Source of the DNA: Cunninghamia lanceolata
Lineage: Eukaryota; Streptophyta; Pinopsida; Cupressales; Cupressaceae
Length of the DNA stretch: 64,000 nt
Direction of reading: 5' to 3'
Assembly (NCBI GenBank): GCA_027924645.1
Contig: BSBN01000850.1
Location: 1,426,001-1,490,000, forward strand
The notes beneath the pieces are model-generated. The model was given only the letters and a program-made list of their open reading frames with translations, ran no database searches and was not told the DNA's origin. Both the position numbers and the translations under genes were made by a program. Below, in pieces: positions 34,641-45,666 of this stretch (positions are counted from its first letter, which is position 1; the number at the start of each line of letters is the position of its first letter).

Positions 34641-34825
34641 AAGTGTTAAATGCAAAACTGTGAAGGGATGGTTTTAAGGAGAATGCTTGGACTTCATGGG
34701 ATAATAGTATTTTTATTAACTAGAAAGGCATAGAGAAGACTGTGCTGGGCTCTTTGGCATAGCAACCTACCACCCATGTGGAGAGGACCATGGTGAAATG
34801 GATACCGCCTTCTGAATCAATTTTC

Positions 34826-34974
34826 AAATTAAATGTTGATGGAGCTAGTCACGGTAACCTAGGTTTATCTAGTATAGGCCGTGTGCTTAGAGACTAGAAA
34901 GGTAACCTTTTGATGGCTAAATGTTATAAGATCCCAAAGGGCACTAATAATATGGTAGAAGCCTTCACTATGCT
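34826..34974 (+). pseudogene. LINE RNase H, N-terminal piece
   Basis: FKLNVDGASHGNLGLSSIGRV gives the first catalytic Asp, followed by TNNMVEAFTM with the catalytic Glu. The frame is cut at 34975 by the left end of the Tat element and resumes at 50048. A stop (VLRD then TAG) lies within. Confidence 0.92.
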
Positions 34975-35901
34975 TGTAAGCACCAAAATCACGCACTCCC
35001 TCCACAAGGACCCCTATGATGATTCAAATCCTTGTCACGTACATGTAAGAATGAAAATAAATCCTTTGGACAGCAGGCCTCTTGATGACATGTCCTTTCT
35101 TCTTGTCTTGTGTCGTTTCTGCTTTGTCATTTCCCTTTCTTCCCTATTTGTGATGCTTTTTGACACTTGTTGTGACACTTGTCGACTTACATTTCCTGGA
35201 TTTCAACCCTGATCCTAAGCCTTGTGAGTGTCGTGTAGGTGAGTTTTCACCTCTTCCCTTTGTATTTCATCTAGCACACCTCATAGAAGCCTTCTAGAGG
35301 TTCCTCGATCCATCTCCCGCTTTCCATTTTCAATTTCAACCATCTAATCCAAATCTCCCCCTATTATTTCTAGATCCCCACTGGGGATCCTGAGGACGCA
35401 AGTGGAGATTTAGATTCTTCCACATGATTGACCTGTTTTCTAATGTAGAATCCATCATTTTCTTCCCCCTTGCCTTTTTCCATCCTAATTTCTGCATTTC
35501 ACACTACTGATCCAGGGTCACCCCCTAGACAACCCAGGATCCCCCCAGGTGACCTTGATTGAAGAAGGTGGTGACCCTTTCATCTTTTGATCCACGGAAA
35601 AATTGAAGTTTCTCTAGCGTTTTAGCTCCATTTTCACCTATTTTTTTTTTTATTTGCATGAGTTTTGATCCTTTATATAGAGTTAACTATTTCATGCACC
35701 CACACATGCATAATTAGCTCTATTTGATCTTAAATTAACTCTCCAATCAATCTCATGCATTCTTCTAACTCCCTTTTCCTCTTCAGTGATAAGCTATCAT
35801 TGCTTCATCACTCCCTTTTTAGCTGAGTTCACTGGGTAATCAACCTTGTTAACTCCCCAATCTATTCTTGTTAACTCATCAATCAATTCCTTCCTCAAAC
35901 C

Positions 35902-35910
35902 TATAAATAC
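35902..35910 (+). promoter_or_regulatory. Tat LTR TATA box
   Basis: TATAAATAC in the phrase CCTATAAATACACCCCTCCCCC is conserved in the 3' LTR at about 48695. It has the form of a plant TATA box with a pyrimidine-rich start region downstream. Confidence 0.65.
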
Positions 35911-36212
35911 ACCCCTCCCCCAAGCATAAAGGGAGGCAAATTTATTGTGCACCAGCTCTTGCCAAGTTTTCTCTCCAACCCAACATTCATATGCTCATAT
36001 AGGATGTAAGTTCCTTTTATTTTCTTTGTTCAATCAAGCAGCGCTATGCTGCCTAATTCTTATGCCATTGTGCTCAATCTAATCTCGCATCGAGCTCACA
36101 CAAGATTCACAAAAGCTTCTTTTCACTTCTTTAAGTCTTCTTTTTGTCAAGAGAATCACCTATTGTCACAAAAGGATTCAAGGTTGCCTACACAAGGATA
36201 CTGAGGGTAGTG

Positions 36213-37404
36213 TGATGCAAGAGCACCTTAACAAGATTTTGTCAATTTGAGTGATTTTAGTCATGTCAAGTAGTCATAGGGTCATAATGTGATGTAATAA
36301 TACTTGTGTTGTTGGAATAAGGTCTATTTGAGACTATTTATGTTGTAATGAGGTCATAAAAGGTCTTAGGTTAGGATTTTACAAAATTTTCAAAGTTAGT
36401 GGCATAAAAAAGTTGTCAAATTGGTCTTAGAAAGGAAGATGAAGAGTCATTAGATTTCAAAGTTAGTTGAAACTATTGGAATTTCATGTAACATATTTAA
36501 AAAGGCCTCACAAACTCATGCAAGGAGTGGGAGGACAGTTTGGTGTGATTGAAGAACATTTTTTGTAAAGAAATAATGTAAAACTGCCCTATCTTCTAAT
36601 TTTTTTTTGATTTCTTGTTGTTGCAGAGCATGGTATGGCCTCCTAGACTACTTTCTATAGAAATGGTTGAACCCATTTTAGAGGGCATTCTTAACTCAAA
36701 TGGGTTTTTTATTTGGTTAAATTTGATTGAGTTTGGGGGGAGATATCCCTATTTTTTGAAAACTGGTCTGAAATAACCTAGTTTTGAGGGTTTGTTTATA
36801 AAAACATGAATATCTTGCAATTTCTAGTGGAATCTCATAAAAATTGGTTTGAAGGTAGATTACAACATTATCTATATGATTTCTATGGTTTTGGAGTGAG
36901 AAAATTGGGTTTGATATTTCTTTGTGCAAGCTCTAGGCTATCCAAACTAGCATTTTTTCTCTGTTTTCATCAAATCTACAAAAACTGTCATAACAACAGT
37001 ATTATTTTGTCTAATAAATTTCATATTCCAAGCATTTAGGGTGGAATGAGATCATTCATGATGAGTTTGAGTGAATGGGAGGGGATTTGGGAGTAGTTCC
37101 TTTGTAAAAGAAGCCTAATTAGGCCTAGTCAAGAACAACAAAAGTTCATTTTTGAGGGGTTTGGTTTGAAGTAACCCATACTCACCTTTTGATATGTCAA
37201 TAATGGGCCAAATGGGTACTGAGAACTATCCTTTTTTTTCCAACTTGAAGCCCCATATGAAATATATCTTCTGACAGACCTAAAAATAGGGCTACAAGGA
37301 AAAAGGCCTAATTATAAAGAAAGTGTTCTAGTTGTTCTTGGTTTTTGTGCAAGACAGGTGCTAGGATAGGTTAGTGAGGTTATCAATACACCAATATTAC
37401 ATCA
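36213..37404. mobile_element. Solo LTR inside Tat 5' LTR
   Basis: A 1192-bp insertion absent from the 3' LTR. It begins TGATGCAAGAGCACC, ends ATTACATCA, and has the exact 5-bp duplication TAGTG at 36208-36212 and 37405-37409. TG...CA ends, a 5-bp duplication and no coding content identify a solo LTR left by recombination of a full element. The ends (TGATG/CATCA) match the chromovirus ends, but the rest does not look alike. It contains open stretches without recognisable domains. Confidence 0.85.
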
Positions 37405-38432
37405 TAGTGGAGTTTTCAAATCTTCATCTCTTCCAGGTTCTTTCATTGCTTTCGTAGTAAATAGATAATCACATTGCTCTTGGGAATAGTAACATTGTGC
37501 TTTTTCCTTGATAGGTTAGATTTTGCATGCTAGATTAATCATTTTTTTACATTCTTAGATCTACTTTGTTAGAAAAAGAATTTTCCCTTTTCTTAGATTA
37601 AATTGCATTGAAAACACCAAAAAATCACAAAAAAACATAGATTAAACTTTTCATATAGGATTGTATGCACATTTATTTCATAGATTAGAAGCATTTTCCT
37701 TTCCAAAAATACTCTAAAAATATAAAAAAAAATGCTTTTCATATTATCATTTAGCTTTCATTCATATAGATCTGATAAAATAGATAAATATTGCCAAACC
37801 CTCGATTCCATCACGAGGTATTCGCAAATAAACCCTAGGTCGAAACCCTAGATCTAGTTAGAGTTAGTAGTTACACAATTTTCTCTATCCTGATTCACAA
37901 ATGTATTTAGGAGTGAGAGGAGAGTGGGTTAGGGCTATCCTAGACAAGATTGATAAGATTCATCCGCAACCTCAACAACAGACACACATTACACCACAAG
38001 AAGACCCATTTGTTCTATTGATGATTGAATAAATTAGGCAATTACGACTACATAGAGCATTTCTCAGAGACATAGAAACAACATAAGCCATTAATGAAAA
38101 CAACCGATTACCCACACAAAGGTGGAATTCAAGGAACCCAAATAGGAGAGAAACTAGTGACCCTTCGGGTCATAGGGTTATCTCAAGAACCACAAAGAGA
38201 ACAAAACACACAACAACAAAGGCCACAGATCTTACCGACCCCTCTTTGCAAAGTCTAGCTCTCAAATGAGCCAGTCCCCCGCCGTGTCTTGCCTTCTCTC
38301 GACTGGCTACTCCCACGTGAGTGAGAGTGACGTGGTAGATTGCCCTATGGCAAGGAGGCAAAGGGTTCGTGTGCCTGCTGAAATCTAACATGATAGCCCC
38401 CAGGAAATCAGAGTCATGATTCTGAGCATACA

Positions 38433-38789
38433 TATTTTGGTTAACCTAACGTGAAGAGAAAAGCCTCTTCGTTATGCTTTTTGCATTCCTATTGCATGGA
38501 TCTCATTTCCATCATCATTGTCACCTACAACGTCAGCTTCACTACATATTTTAGTGAACCTGATGTGAAGAACAAATCCTTTTGGAATGGATTCCTTGAC
38601 ATTTTTTCGCACTTCACAATGTTTCATGGAAAAAGTCAAAGGGAATGTCCCCTCGAGTAAAGTTACAAATTCAACACAGATCTAAAGAGATCTTGAAAAT
38701 GTTGACCAAATCAAAACACAAGTGAACAATCAATCTCAGATCCATCAAGATGATCAACCCATAAGAAGCCATAAAAAAAGGCCACTGAA
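38433..38789 (+). other. Tat element leader
   Basis: The leader starts TATTTTGGTTAACCTAACG, so a primer site starting TGG is possible, but I could not match it to a tRNA. The phrase ATATTTTGGTTAACCTAACG is repeated in altered form at about 38543 (ATATTTTAGTGAACCTGATG), a direct repeat of some 26 bases. From 38690 a gag-like unit begins that recurs at 38945. Confidence 0.5.
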
Positions 38790-40270
38790 ATGGACAATGA
38801 AGTATGTTGTCAAGAGAAGAACTCACATGAAGCTCAAGGGAATCACCCCTCCAATGAGAGTAGCACATGTCCAGATCAAATAGCTTCAATCTTGAATCAA
38901 TCAAGCTCTAAAGACTCAAAGGGGATCCAACAAGATCCCCACAACATTGATGAAATCAAAACATGCCTAGTGAGTGTTCAGTCTAAAATCCATCAACAAG
39001 ACCAACTCATTACTAGTAATTTGAAAATGGCTAGAGAAATTGATAATGAAGTGAACCATCAAGATAAAAAGTCCACAACATGTGAAATGTCATTAGAAAG
39101 AACAAATAGGGTCACTCAAACCCCAATGCAAAGCAATCCATCGCAAGGTGAAAAAACTTAAAGAATGGAGAAAGCCTCACTCACAAACCTTATAGAAAGT
39201 TTGGTCCAACGAATCGAGACCCTTGAGGCTAGGATACAGAAAAACCTAGGGCACATGGAAATCATTTCATTGACAAGATCAAATCAAACCAAGGGGCAAA
39301 ACAAAATACCCCTCGTCCAAACTTCCATGAAACATTGAGGCCTCCCTTTCCCTCACCATCCAACATGACAAGTCTCAATCAAATAGGAGGGATCCCTATG
39401 ATGCAAGATCAACCACAAATGACCCCACTCAATATTCAAAACATAAACATGACACCATCTAGTCATCAAAATTTTTTAGGATATCAACAATCTAGCATAC
39501 CCTTTCAACAAACACAAAAAGCTCCACTTGAAGGGCTAATGTTTGGAGGAACAAAATCCTCTACACATAACTCCCTCCTAGGAATATACCTTGAGTATTT
39601 AAAGGAGCCTCTTGACTACAACATTCGTCAAGTTATACTACCACATCCTCTCCCTAAGCTTCCAAAATTTAAAGGAGAGGGTGATCCCAACTCTCATATC
39701 AAGGCTACATCATGGTAGTGCGAGAACTCCTCCCTTGGGATGGGGTGGTAGCAAATATTTTTACAAAGACTTTGGAGGGTATCACTTTGGATTGGTACTA
39801 TTGACTTTCAGAAGCATCAATCCACTCTTTTAGGCAACTCATTGATCAATTTGTGGCTACCTTTGACATAAACAAATTGGTCAAGACACAAATACGAGAA
39901 TTTTTAACAATCAAATAAGAAGCCAATGAGTCAGTTGCACATTTTATCACACAATGGAGAAAAGTTCTCAATTCTTCAACTAGTGCATCAAACATGGATC
40001 ATAGAGAACTTTTCAATCTCTTCTTACATGTTCTCAACAATGACATATGAGAACAAGTTCAAAAACTCCCTTACAAATCATATGAAGAATCACTCGAAAG
40101 TGCTCTTAGAATTGAACAAGTCGCTACTAATAGTGGAAGAAGGGAGTATGATTCCAATGGAAGGTTGATAAACCATGGTACAAATAACAAATCCTCAATA
40201 AACGATCAAGACATAGATGGGTCAAAAAACACTTCACCATTAGGGAATGACAATTATGACTAAAATAGTC
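38790..40270 (+). pseudogene. gag: Tat element gag remnant
   Basis: The N-terminal part is Gln/Asn-rich with a duplicated unit (QSKIHQQDQLI at about 38990 and a diverged copy at 38725). The capsid core starts at LPKLPKFKGEGDPNSHI (about 39655) and continues across frameshifts through the LDWYY, FDINKLVKTQIREFL and ESVAHFITQWR region (39790-39960) to ESALRIEQVATNS-like sequence. It matches the retrotransposon gag (PF03732) layout. At least four frame breaks occur. Confidence 0.82.
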
Positions 40271-40278
40271 ATACAAAT

Positions 40279-41264
40279 TTGGGAAATGAAAATACCAACT
40301 ATCCCTTGAGAATCAACAAAAAGTCTTACAACAATCGTCACAAACCTCAAGAACACAATCATGATAAATATTGCTCATTTCACAAGAGAAGGGAGCATGA
40401 GATCAAGTCATGTAGGGGCTACCATCGCTTCATATCAAGCCTCCCAAAGCGTCAACAAAAAGCATTCATGGACACATTCTCACAAGATGAAGAACTTAGT
40501 CCCAACACCTTTGATCAAAACACCTTAGGCCTTGTGGAATTGGATAAATATCAAGAAATTTGTGTCACCCAAGGACTCGAACAAATAGATGAGACCAACA
40601 ATTCCAAATTTTCTCACATGCTAGAGCTTATCAAAAGTTCTCCTACACACAAAAATGCTCTCCCCAAAGCCCTAGATATAGGCCATATAGTTCAAAACAC
40701 TCCAAGTGAAAAGCTTTCTTCTTCAACATTTGATTTTGAAAAGTTAACCTCAGACAATGACATAGCTAAACAGGGTTATTTCCCCCTCTGTCTAATAGTC
40801 CAAATTCAGGGCTACTCCATTAAACGTGTAATGATCGATGATGGGTCTGCAATCAACATAGTCTCCTTTTCTCTTCTTCAAAGAATGGGTTATGATGAAA
40901 CTCAAATCACAAAACAAACTTCCATCCTGAGAATTCATGATAGCCCAAACACTCAAACCATGGTAAGGCCAATCTTCAAATCACATTGGGTCCTAAAACC
41001 CTCCCAATTGAATTTTATGTCATCAATGAAGAAACCACTTACAACATGATCCTAGGAAGACCTTGGATCCATAGGATGAGGGCCATTCCCTCCACATTAT
41101 TTCAAGAAATACACTTCTCATACATGGGACAAACCCATGTCATCAAAGGAGATTGGAATCATTTCAGCCATTATAGAGTTGAACAAGTCAAAAATAAGGG
41201 AAAGACAATGGAAACCACTAGCGACCCAAAAATCAACACTTTTGAAATCAATATTTTGAACTAA
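40279..41264 (+). pseudogene. Tat element nucleocapsid and protease
   Basis: An open 256-residue frame. A knuckle-like KYCSFHKRREHEIKSCRGYH (about 40368-40428) is the C-x2-H...C form typical of Tat/Ogre gag. The protease core is VMIDDGSAINIVSFSLLQRM (about 40830). The second half, YNMILGRPWIHRMRAIPSTL, is in the overlapping frame from 40986 to 41264, so one frameshift splits the fold. The DDGSxxN active site and the GRPW motif support a Tat-type protease. Confidence 0.85.
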
Positions 41265-41355
41265 ATCTTCACGTTCTAACACCTATAGCCGCTAAACCAT
41301 TAGGAATTTGAAGATGATGCAAACTAGTGATTTGTGAGATTTTGTTTGTAGATTC

Positions 41356-41399
<44 letters not shown>

Positions 41400-42221
41400 T
41401 TTAGATTTAAACTATAATTTTTTTTGCATCTCCTTTGATAACTAGTTTTTAATAGTAAACAACATTTTTTTAAAGTGATGTGTATTCCGTAGCACATAAC
41501 TCTTTTTATACAAAGAATAAAATTATGATTCTTTTTAATTTAGATTCGTAACACTGATATATAGTGTATACATTTGGTTTCATAATGTTTTGTTGAATAT
41601 ATATTTTTTAATTAATTTTTGAAGTCAAACCAATTATAATTTAGACATAGGCGTATTCTGTAAAACATAACTTTTTCTATATGTATCAAAATTCAAATTT
41701 TTTTTCTTTTGTTGAAACAAGGACATCAATACCTAGTGTATAGATATTTTATGGAATTTTGTTTTAGTAATTCACTAATTTTCCATGTGCGTAGAATAGA
41801 CAACTTGATGTTCGGTGAGAAACATACATTCACAATAAATAAAAAATAAATATAATAATCAAATTAAATATGTTTAAAATTATACTTTTTGGGAAGCTTA
41901 TAGTAAGAACTACATACTTACAAAGCCTAAATTTTAAATGAATTCATTTGATTCCTTAAAAGATAAATCAAAATTAGTTTTTTATCAGCATTTTGATAGG
42001 TGTAGAGGAGACTCCATTATAGGTATGGTTTAAAACTAGTGGGGTTCTATCCAAGGGTGTTTGAATCTAAGGGGGTTTGATCAAACCCTCTTCCATTAAA
42101 ATCCTTTAAATTAAACCTTTCAAGACTTAAATCATTATATTTTCTAAAAATATGTGATTTCAACAAAAATCAGGATGTCCCAGAAAGTGTAACCCATTAT
42201 TGTGGTAGATGTTCAAAACAA
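41265..42221. other. AT-rich insert in Tat pol region
   Basis: Non-coding, very AT-rich, interrupting the expected protease-to-RT continuity. It includes a TA microsatellite at 41358-41394 and TTTTTTT runs. Ends were not resolved, so it may be an unrecognised insertion. Confidence 0.5.
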
Positions 42222-42720
42222 ATGGCAAACATAAATAAGACCCTAAATTGTATAGGAAAGGGGGCAACAAGAGAATTACCCTTTGATCCCAGCTTACCAA
42301 AGTCTTATGCTCCATGCAACTTAGTGGCCATTCCAATTGAACTAGACATACACATCCCTATGGTTGAAACCATGACTGATGAAGAAGAACCTGAATCCAC
42401 ACAGAAACTAGGAGAGTCAACACCAACTCCATTTTCCCTTCAAAGATTCAAGAGTAATGAAACTATACAAGAACATAAAATGGCAAAGCTAGGGGGCAAA
42501 TCATCAAACAATGAAACATGTGAGTACATGAAACTCCTTACTAAATACAAGGACATTTTTACACCAAGTCTTCGAGTGTCCTTGCAAAGATTTTCAAGTC
42601 AAGTCTAGATCAAATTGGATAGGTCCACACATAGTTAAAGAAGACATCAGAAATGACTCTACCTATTGTGTATTATGGAAGGAGAAGATGTTAGCATCTC
42701 ATAAAAATCATAAAACATAA
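42222..42720 (+). pseudogene. Pre-RT piece joined to integrase tail
   Basis: The ORF 42222-42608 matches the segment before RT in Tat elements, ending EYMKLLTKYKDIFTPSLR where the RT domain should start. Within about 20 bases the sequence switches to an integrase C-terminal type stretch (WIGPHIVKED, about 42618-42650). RT, RNase H and the integrase core, about 3 kb in related elements, are absent. The junction near 42575-42600 therefore marks an internal deletion. Confidence 0.7.
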
Positions 42721-43180
42721 AAAAATTATAAAACTAAAAAAAAAGTCAAAAACAATTTGTTTCTTGCATTTCTGTATCATTCTATTCATCCTGCATTAAA
42801 GTTTGTGACTTGCTCTTGTACTATTTTCCTTTTAGTAAGGAGTCTATTGTTGCCTAGATATATGCCATCCTTTCAAGACCCAGAGATTCCTCATCTTTCA
42901 CAATTACCATTATCCCCCTTCACTCCCAGTGATTCTAAATCAAAGCCTAGCTCTTAGCTTTGCATTGATCCCAGTCTTAGCAAGCCGAGATGTTAGGTCT
43001 AAACAAAGTCAATATTCAAACCTACAGTGTTCAAAGGAACCTTGCAGTTGTAGACCTTCCCAATTCTTCCCTAGTAGTAGAGAAGACCAACCAGATTACA
43101 AAAACTTTAGGTGGCGCTCAACCCCTTATCTTTCTTGGCCAAAAATGTTAGGAAGATCAAAACTCTGAAGGAAGCAATCT
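42721..43180 (+). other. Tat post-integrase coding-like spacer
   Basis: Overlapping open pieces (42757-42957 and 42929-43168) with Ser/Pro-rich text such as QDPEIPHLSQLPLSPFTPSD. They may be a decayed C-terminal tail of the polyprotein. No domain recognised. Confidence 0.4.
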
Positions 43181-43430
43181 AAGATATGAGTGAATTAAAA
43201 AAAGGAGTGATCAAAATAATAGTGTAGAAAAGTGAGAATTGAGAGATGAAATCATTACATAGAAAAAGTTCAAAAAAGCATTCATTTCTTGAAAAAGTCA
43301 AAATCCAAAACAAAGGGAGAAAAGTCAAGTGAGGAAAATACAAAAAAGAAAAAATAAAAAAAAAGAAATAAAACAAAAGGAAAAGAGAGACACAAAAAAA
43401 GAGTGAGAGAGAGAAGATTGTTGAGTGTCC
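43181..43430 (+). repeat. Long purine-rich tract
   Basis: About 250 bases dominated by A and G on the plus strand (AAAAAGAAAAAATAAAAAAAAAG, GAGAGACAC, GAGAGAGAGAAG), with few pyrimidines. It could form triplex or serve as an internal polypurine tract. No ORF. Confidence 0.6.
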
Positions 43431-44391
43431 GTACTCTTGGGTGGAGATTAGTCTAAGCTTGAACCCTCAAGAGTGACATTCTAATAGAGAAAGAAAGGTG
43501 CAAAGCACACACATGCACCAACTGAGCAAAGCCAAAGGGTCTAGTTGTCTCTAGGATCATCTTCTATCTAGGGACCCTTGTTCTTTCCTATTTTATCCTT
43601 TACCCCAGGTCTACTTTACTTGCCATCTATGATCTAAGTCTAGTGAACACCTATAAAACTTGATACTCGTCTAAGTTGAAAGCTTATCAAATTATCTTAT
43701 CTAGATAAGGATTAGTGTTTAGCCTTTAGCAAAACCTAGAAATTAGAAAGCACTCTATGATTCATTTTCACTCCTCACTTGAGTGTTCCTAAAAGTCCTA
43801 TCTCATAGCCTTGGATAGATCTCTTATATCAAGACAACCCGCAATCCCCTGGATTGAAAATCATATTTAAGAGCTGTCATTCTATTTGTTCCACATTGCA
43901 TACATACCAAAATCAGAAAAAGAGTCACAAAGCAATAAAGTCAAGTGCCATGTCTCATGATGCTCAGTAAAGTGTAATAGTCTCATTTACATCATTTCTT
44001 GTGTTCTTACATTATCATATTGTAAACTACATATCGTATATATGTTCTACAAAATTACAAAAACATGTCATCATTGTCATACTTGCATTTGTTAAAAGAG
44101 TTGAAAAGGTCAAACATAATCAAACAAATTCCTAAAAACTTCCAAACATGCACAAGAGATGGGTACATAATTTGACAAAGAGAAAAACCATAGAAAAGGA
44201 TAAACTTTCATAGATACATCCAAAGTTTACATTTACAATAGGTATCAGAGAGCTAAGGACAAAATGTTCTCAAAAGAAGTATAGGTTCCCCATGCAAGGG
44301 GGCACAAAGTTTGAGAAATGCAAGTCAAGGTTGGTTCCCTCCAACAGAACCCTCAGGGATCTGGCTCCTCCATCTACGAGTACCGCTCGTT
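43431..44391. other. Tat spacer left of TIR insert
   Basis: No ORF or RNA gene supported. Low-complexity, unique-looking sequence up to the inverted terminal repeat at 44392. Confidence 0.4.
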
Positions 44392-44470
44392 GGGTAAATG
44401 CAAGAAGTTGTGTCCACTTAAGGTGGAAGTTTCGGAGTTAGAAAAAAATCCAAAATCGGGTTAACCAAAA

Positions 44471-44734
44471 CGGGATCCCGCTTTTTATAAAACGGGATCC
44501 CGCTTTTTAAAAACGGGATCCCGTTTTGCTTCGGAATCCCGAGCCAAAAGCGGGATCCCGTTTTCAAGAAACAGGATCCCGTTTTGAGTTTCATAAAAGG
44601 TTAATATTTTAACCTTTACAAAACGGGATCCCGTTTACAAAACGGGATCCCGTTTTCAAAACGGGATCCCGTTTTGTAAAGGTTAAAATATTAACCTTTT
44701 ATGAAACGGGATCCCGTTTTAAAACGAGATCCCG
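44471..44734. repeat. CGGGATCCCG palindrome array, 11 units
   Basis: Eight exact CGGGATCCCG palindromes start at 44471, 44493, 44514, 44551, 44624, 44643, 44662 and 44707. Three single-base variants start at 44532, 44572 and 44725. Most sit in an AAAACGGGATCCCGTTTT context, at 18-21 bp spacing where regular. A larger perfect inverted repeat of 49 bp (44588-44636 with 44659-44707) encloses one more palindrome in its 22-base loop. On either strand this could fold into a long hairpin with side hairpins. Confidence 0.95.
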
Positions 44735-45102
44735 TTATTTAAAATTTGAATTTTAAGCTCGGGTTTTGCTTTGTAACCCGGTTCGGGAAATGGTTTGGGG
44801 ACCCGAACCTGACCTCTGGACCAGGTTTGACCTGCAACTTGAAGGTCCTGTCAATGTCACAACAAAATAGTGACTTTGGGCATATATCTGAAGGTCTATT
44901 TTACAGAATATTTTGACGAAATTAAAACCCATTATAGATGAGACAGTGTAGATTCTAAATATGTAATTTTTTTTACAATTGGATTATTTTTTCTATTTTT
45001 TAATCAATTTCTGATGAAATAGGTCCATAAACTTGAATTATTAGGGTTTTTTAGTATTTTAATAACTTTTTATTAACATATTTTTTTGTAAAAAAAATTC
45101 TA

Positions 45103-45366
45103 GGAAAACGTACTTTAGACAATTGTTTTCAATTTAAAAAAAAAAAATTTCAAAAAATGTTAAGTTTAGGTCATCTTATGCGTGACGTACACGATGATTT
45201 TTTAAAAGACCAAAAATGGCCAATAAAAAATTAATAAAAAAAAATATATTCAATAAAAAATTACAAAAAAATATGGAAAACGTGCTTCAGTGAGTTACAA
45301 ATATTTTCCCAAAAGGATTTTGAAAAATATGATTATTTAGGTCAAAATATGGATGACGTACACGTA
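45103..45366 (+). repeat. Internal direct repeat, 172-bp period
   Basis: GGAAAACGTACTTTAGACA at 45103 recurs as GGAAAACGTGCTTCAGTGA at 45275. TTAGGTCATCTTATGCGTGACGTACACG recurs as a close variant ending at 45366. Two diverged copies of a roughly 90-bp unit lie inside the TIR insert. Confidence 0.75.
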
Positions 45367-45666
45367 CATGGTATAGTAAAAAAAAGTGACTTTTAAACAG
45401 TGGTTTTTAGAAACACCTATTCAAAATCACTTTCTATCATCTGGGTATTGAAAAAAATTACATATTTGGAAACTAGATTCCGAGTACTACATTTCATATT
45501 TAGTGACTTTTTCCAAGATTCCACCGTTAAGTGCTTCAAATTTTTAGGTCAAATGTGACAAATTCTGAAAATCAGGGAAAACACTTCCACTTTTTGGCCA
45601 ATAAGTGGACACAACTTCTTGCACACACCCCGTTGCTCCATGGGACTTACGTGGATCTCCTAACTT

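Larger units (their letters stand above)
34975..38432 (+). repeat. Tat element 5' LTR
   Basis: About 3.46 kb including a 1.2-kb solo LTR insertion (36213-37404). Apart from that it is collinear with the 3' LTR. It carries the TATA motif at 35902 and ends GATTCTGAGCATACA. Confidence 0.93.
44392..45630. mobile_element. TIR-flanked insert with palindrome array
   Basis: About 1.24 kb bounded by inverted copies of a segment reading TGCAAGAAGTTGTGTCCACT (44399 on the plus strand; 45622 leftward on the minus strand). The inverted similarity continues weakly inward with GGTGGAAGT, and again at TCTAAATATGTAATTTTTTT (44952-44973), whose inverted partner lies near 45448-45475. CGTT occurs just outside both ends, so a short target duplication is possible. 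No transposase is encoded. It may be a foldback or Mutator-like non-autonomous DNA element. Confidence 0.55.

Noticed and set aside
36717..37039. Overlapping ORFs of 70-77 codons on both strands as genes
   Set aside because: They lie inside a solo LTR, have no domain, and overlap antisense to each other.
44340..44900. CRISPR-like array for the regularly spaced CGGGATCCCG repeats
   Set aside because: The units are only 10-18 bp palindromes with very short, similar spacers, lie in plant nuclear DNA, and have no cas genes nearby.
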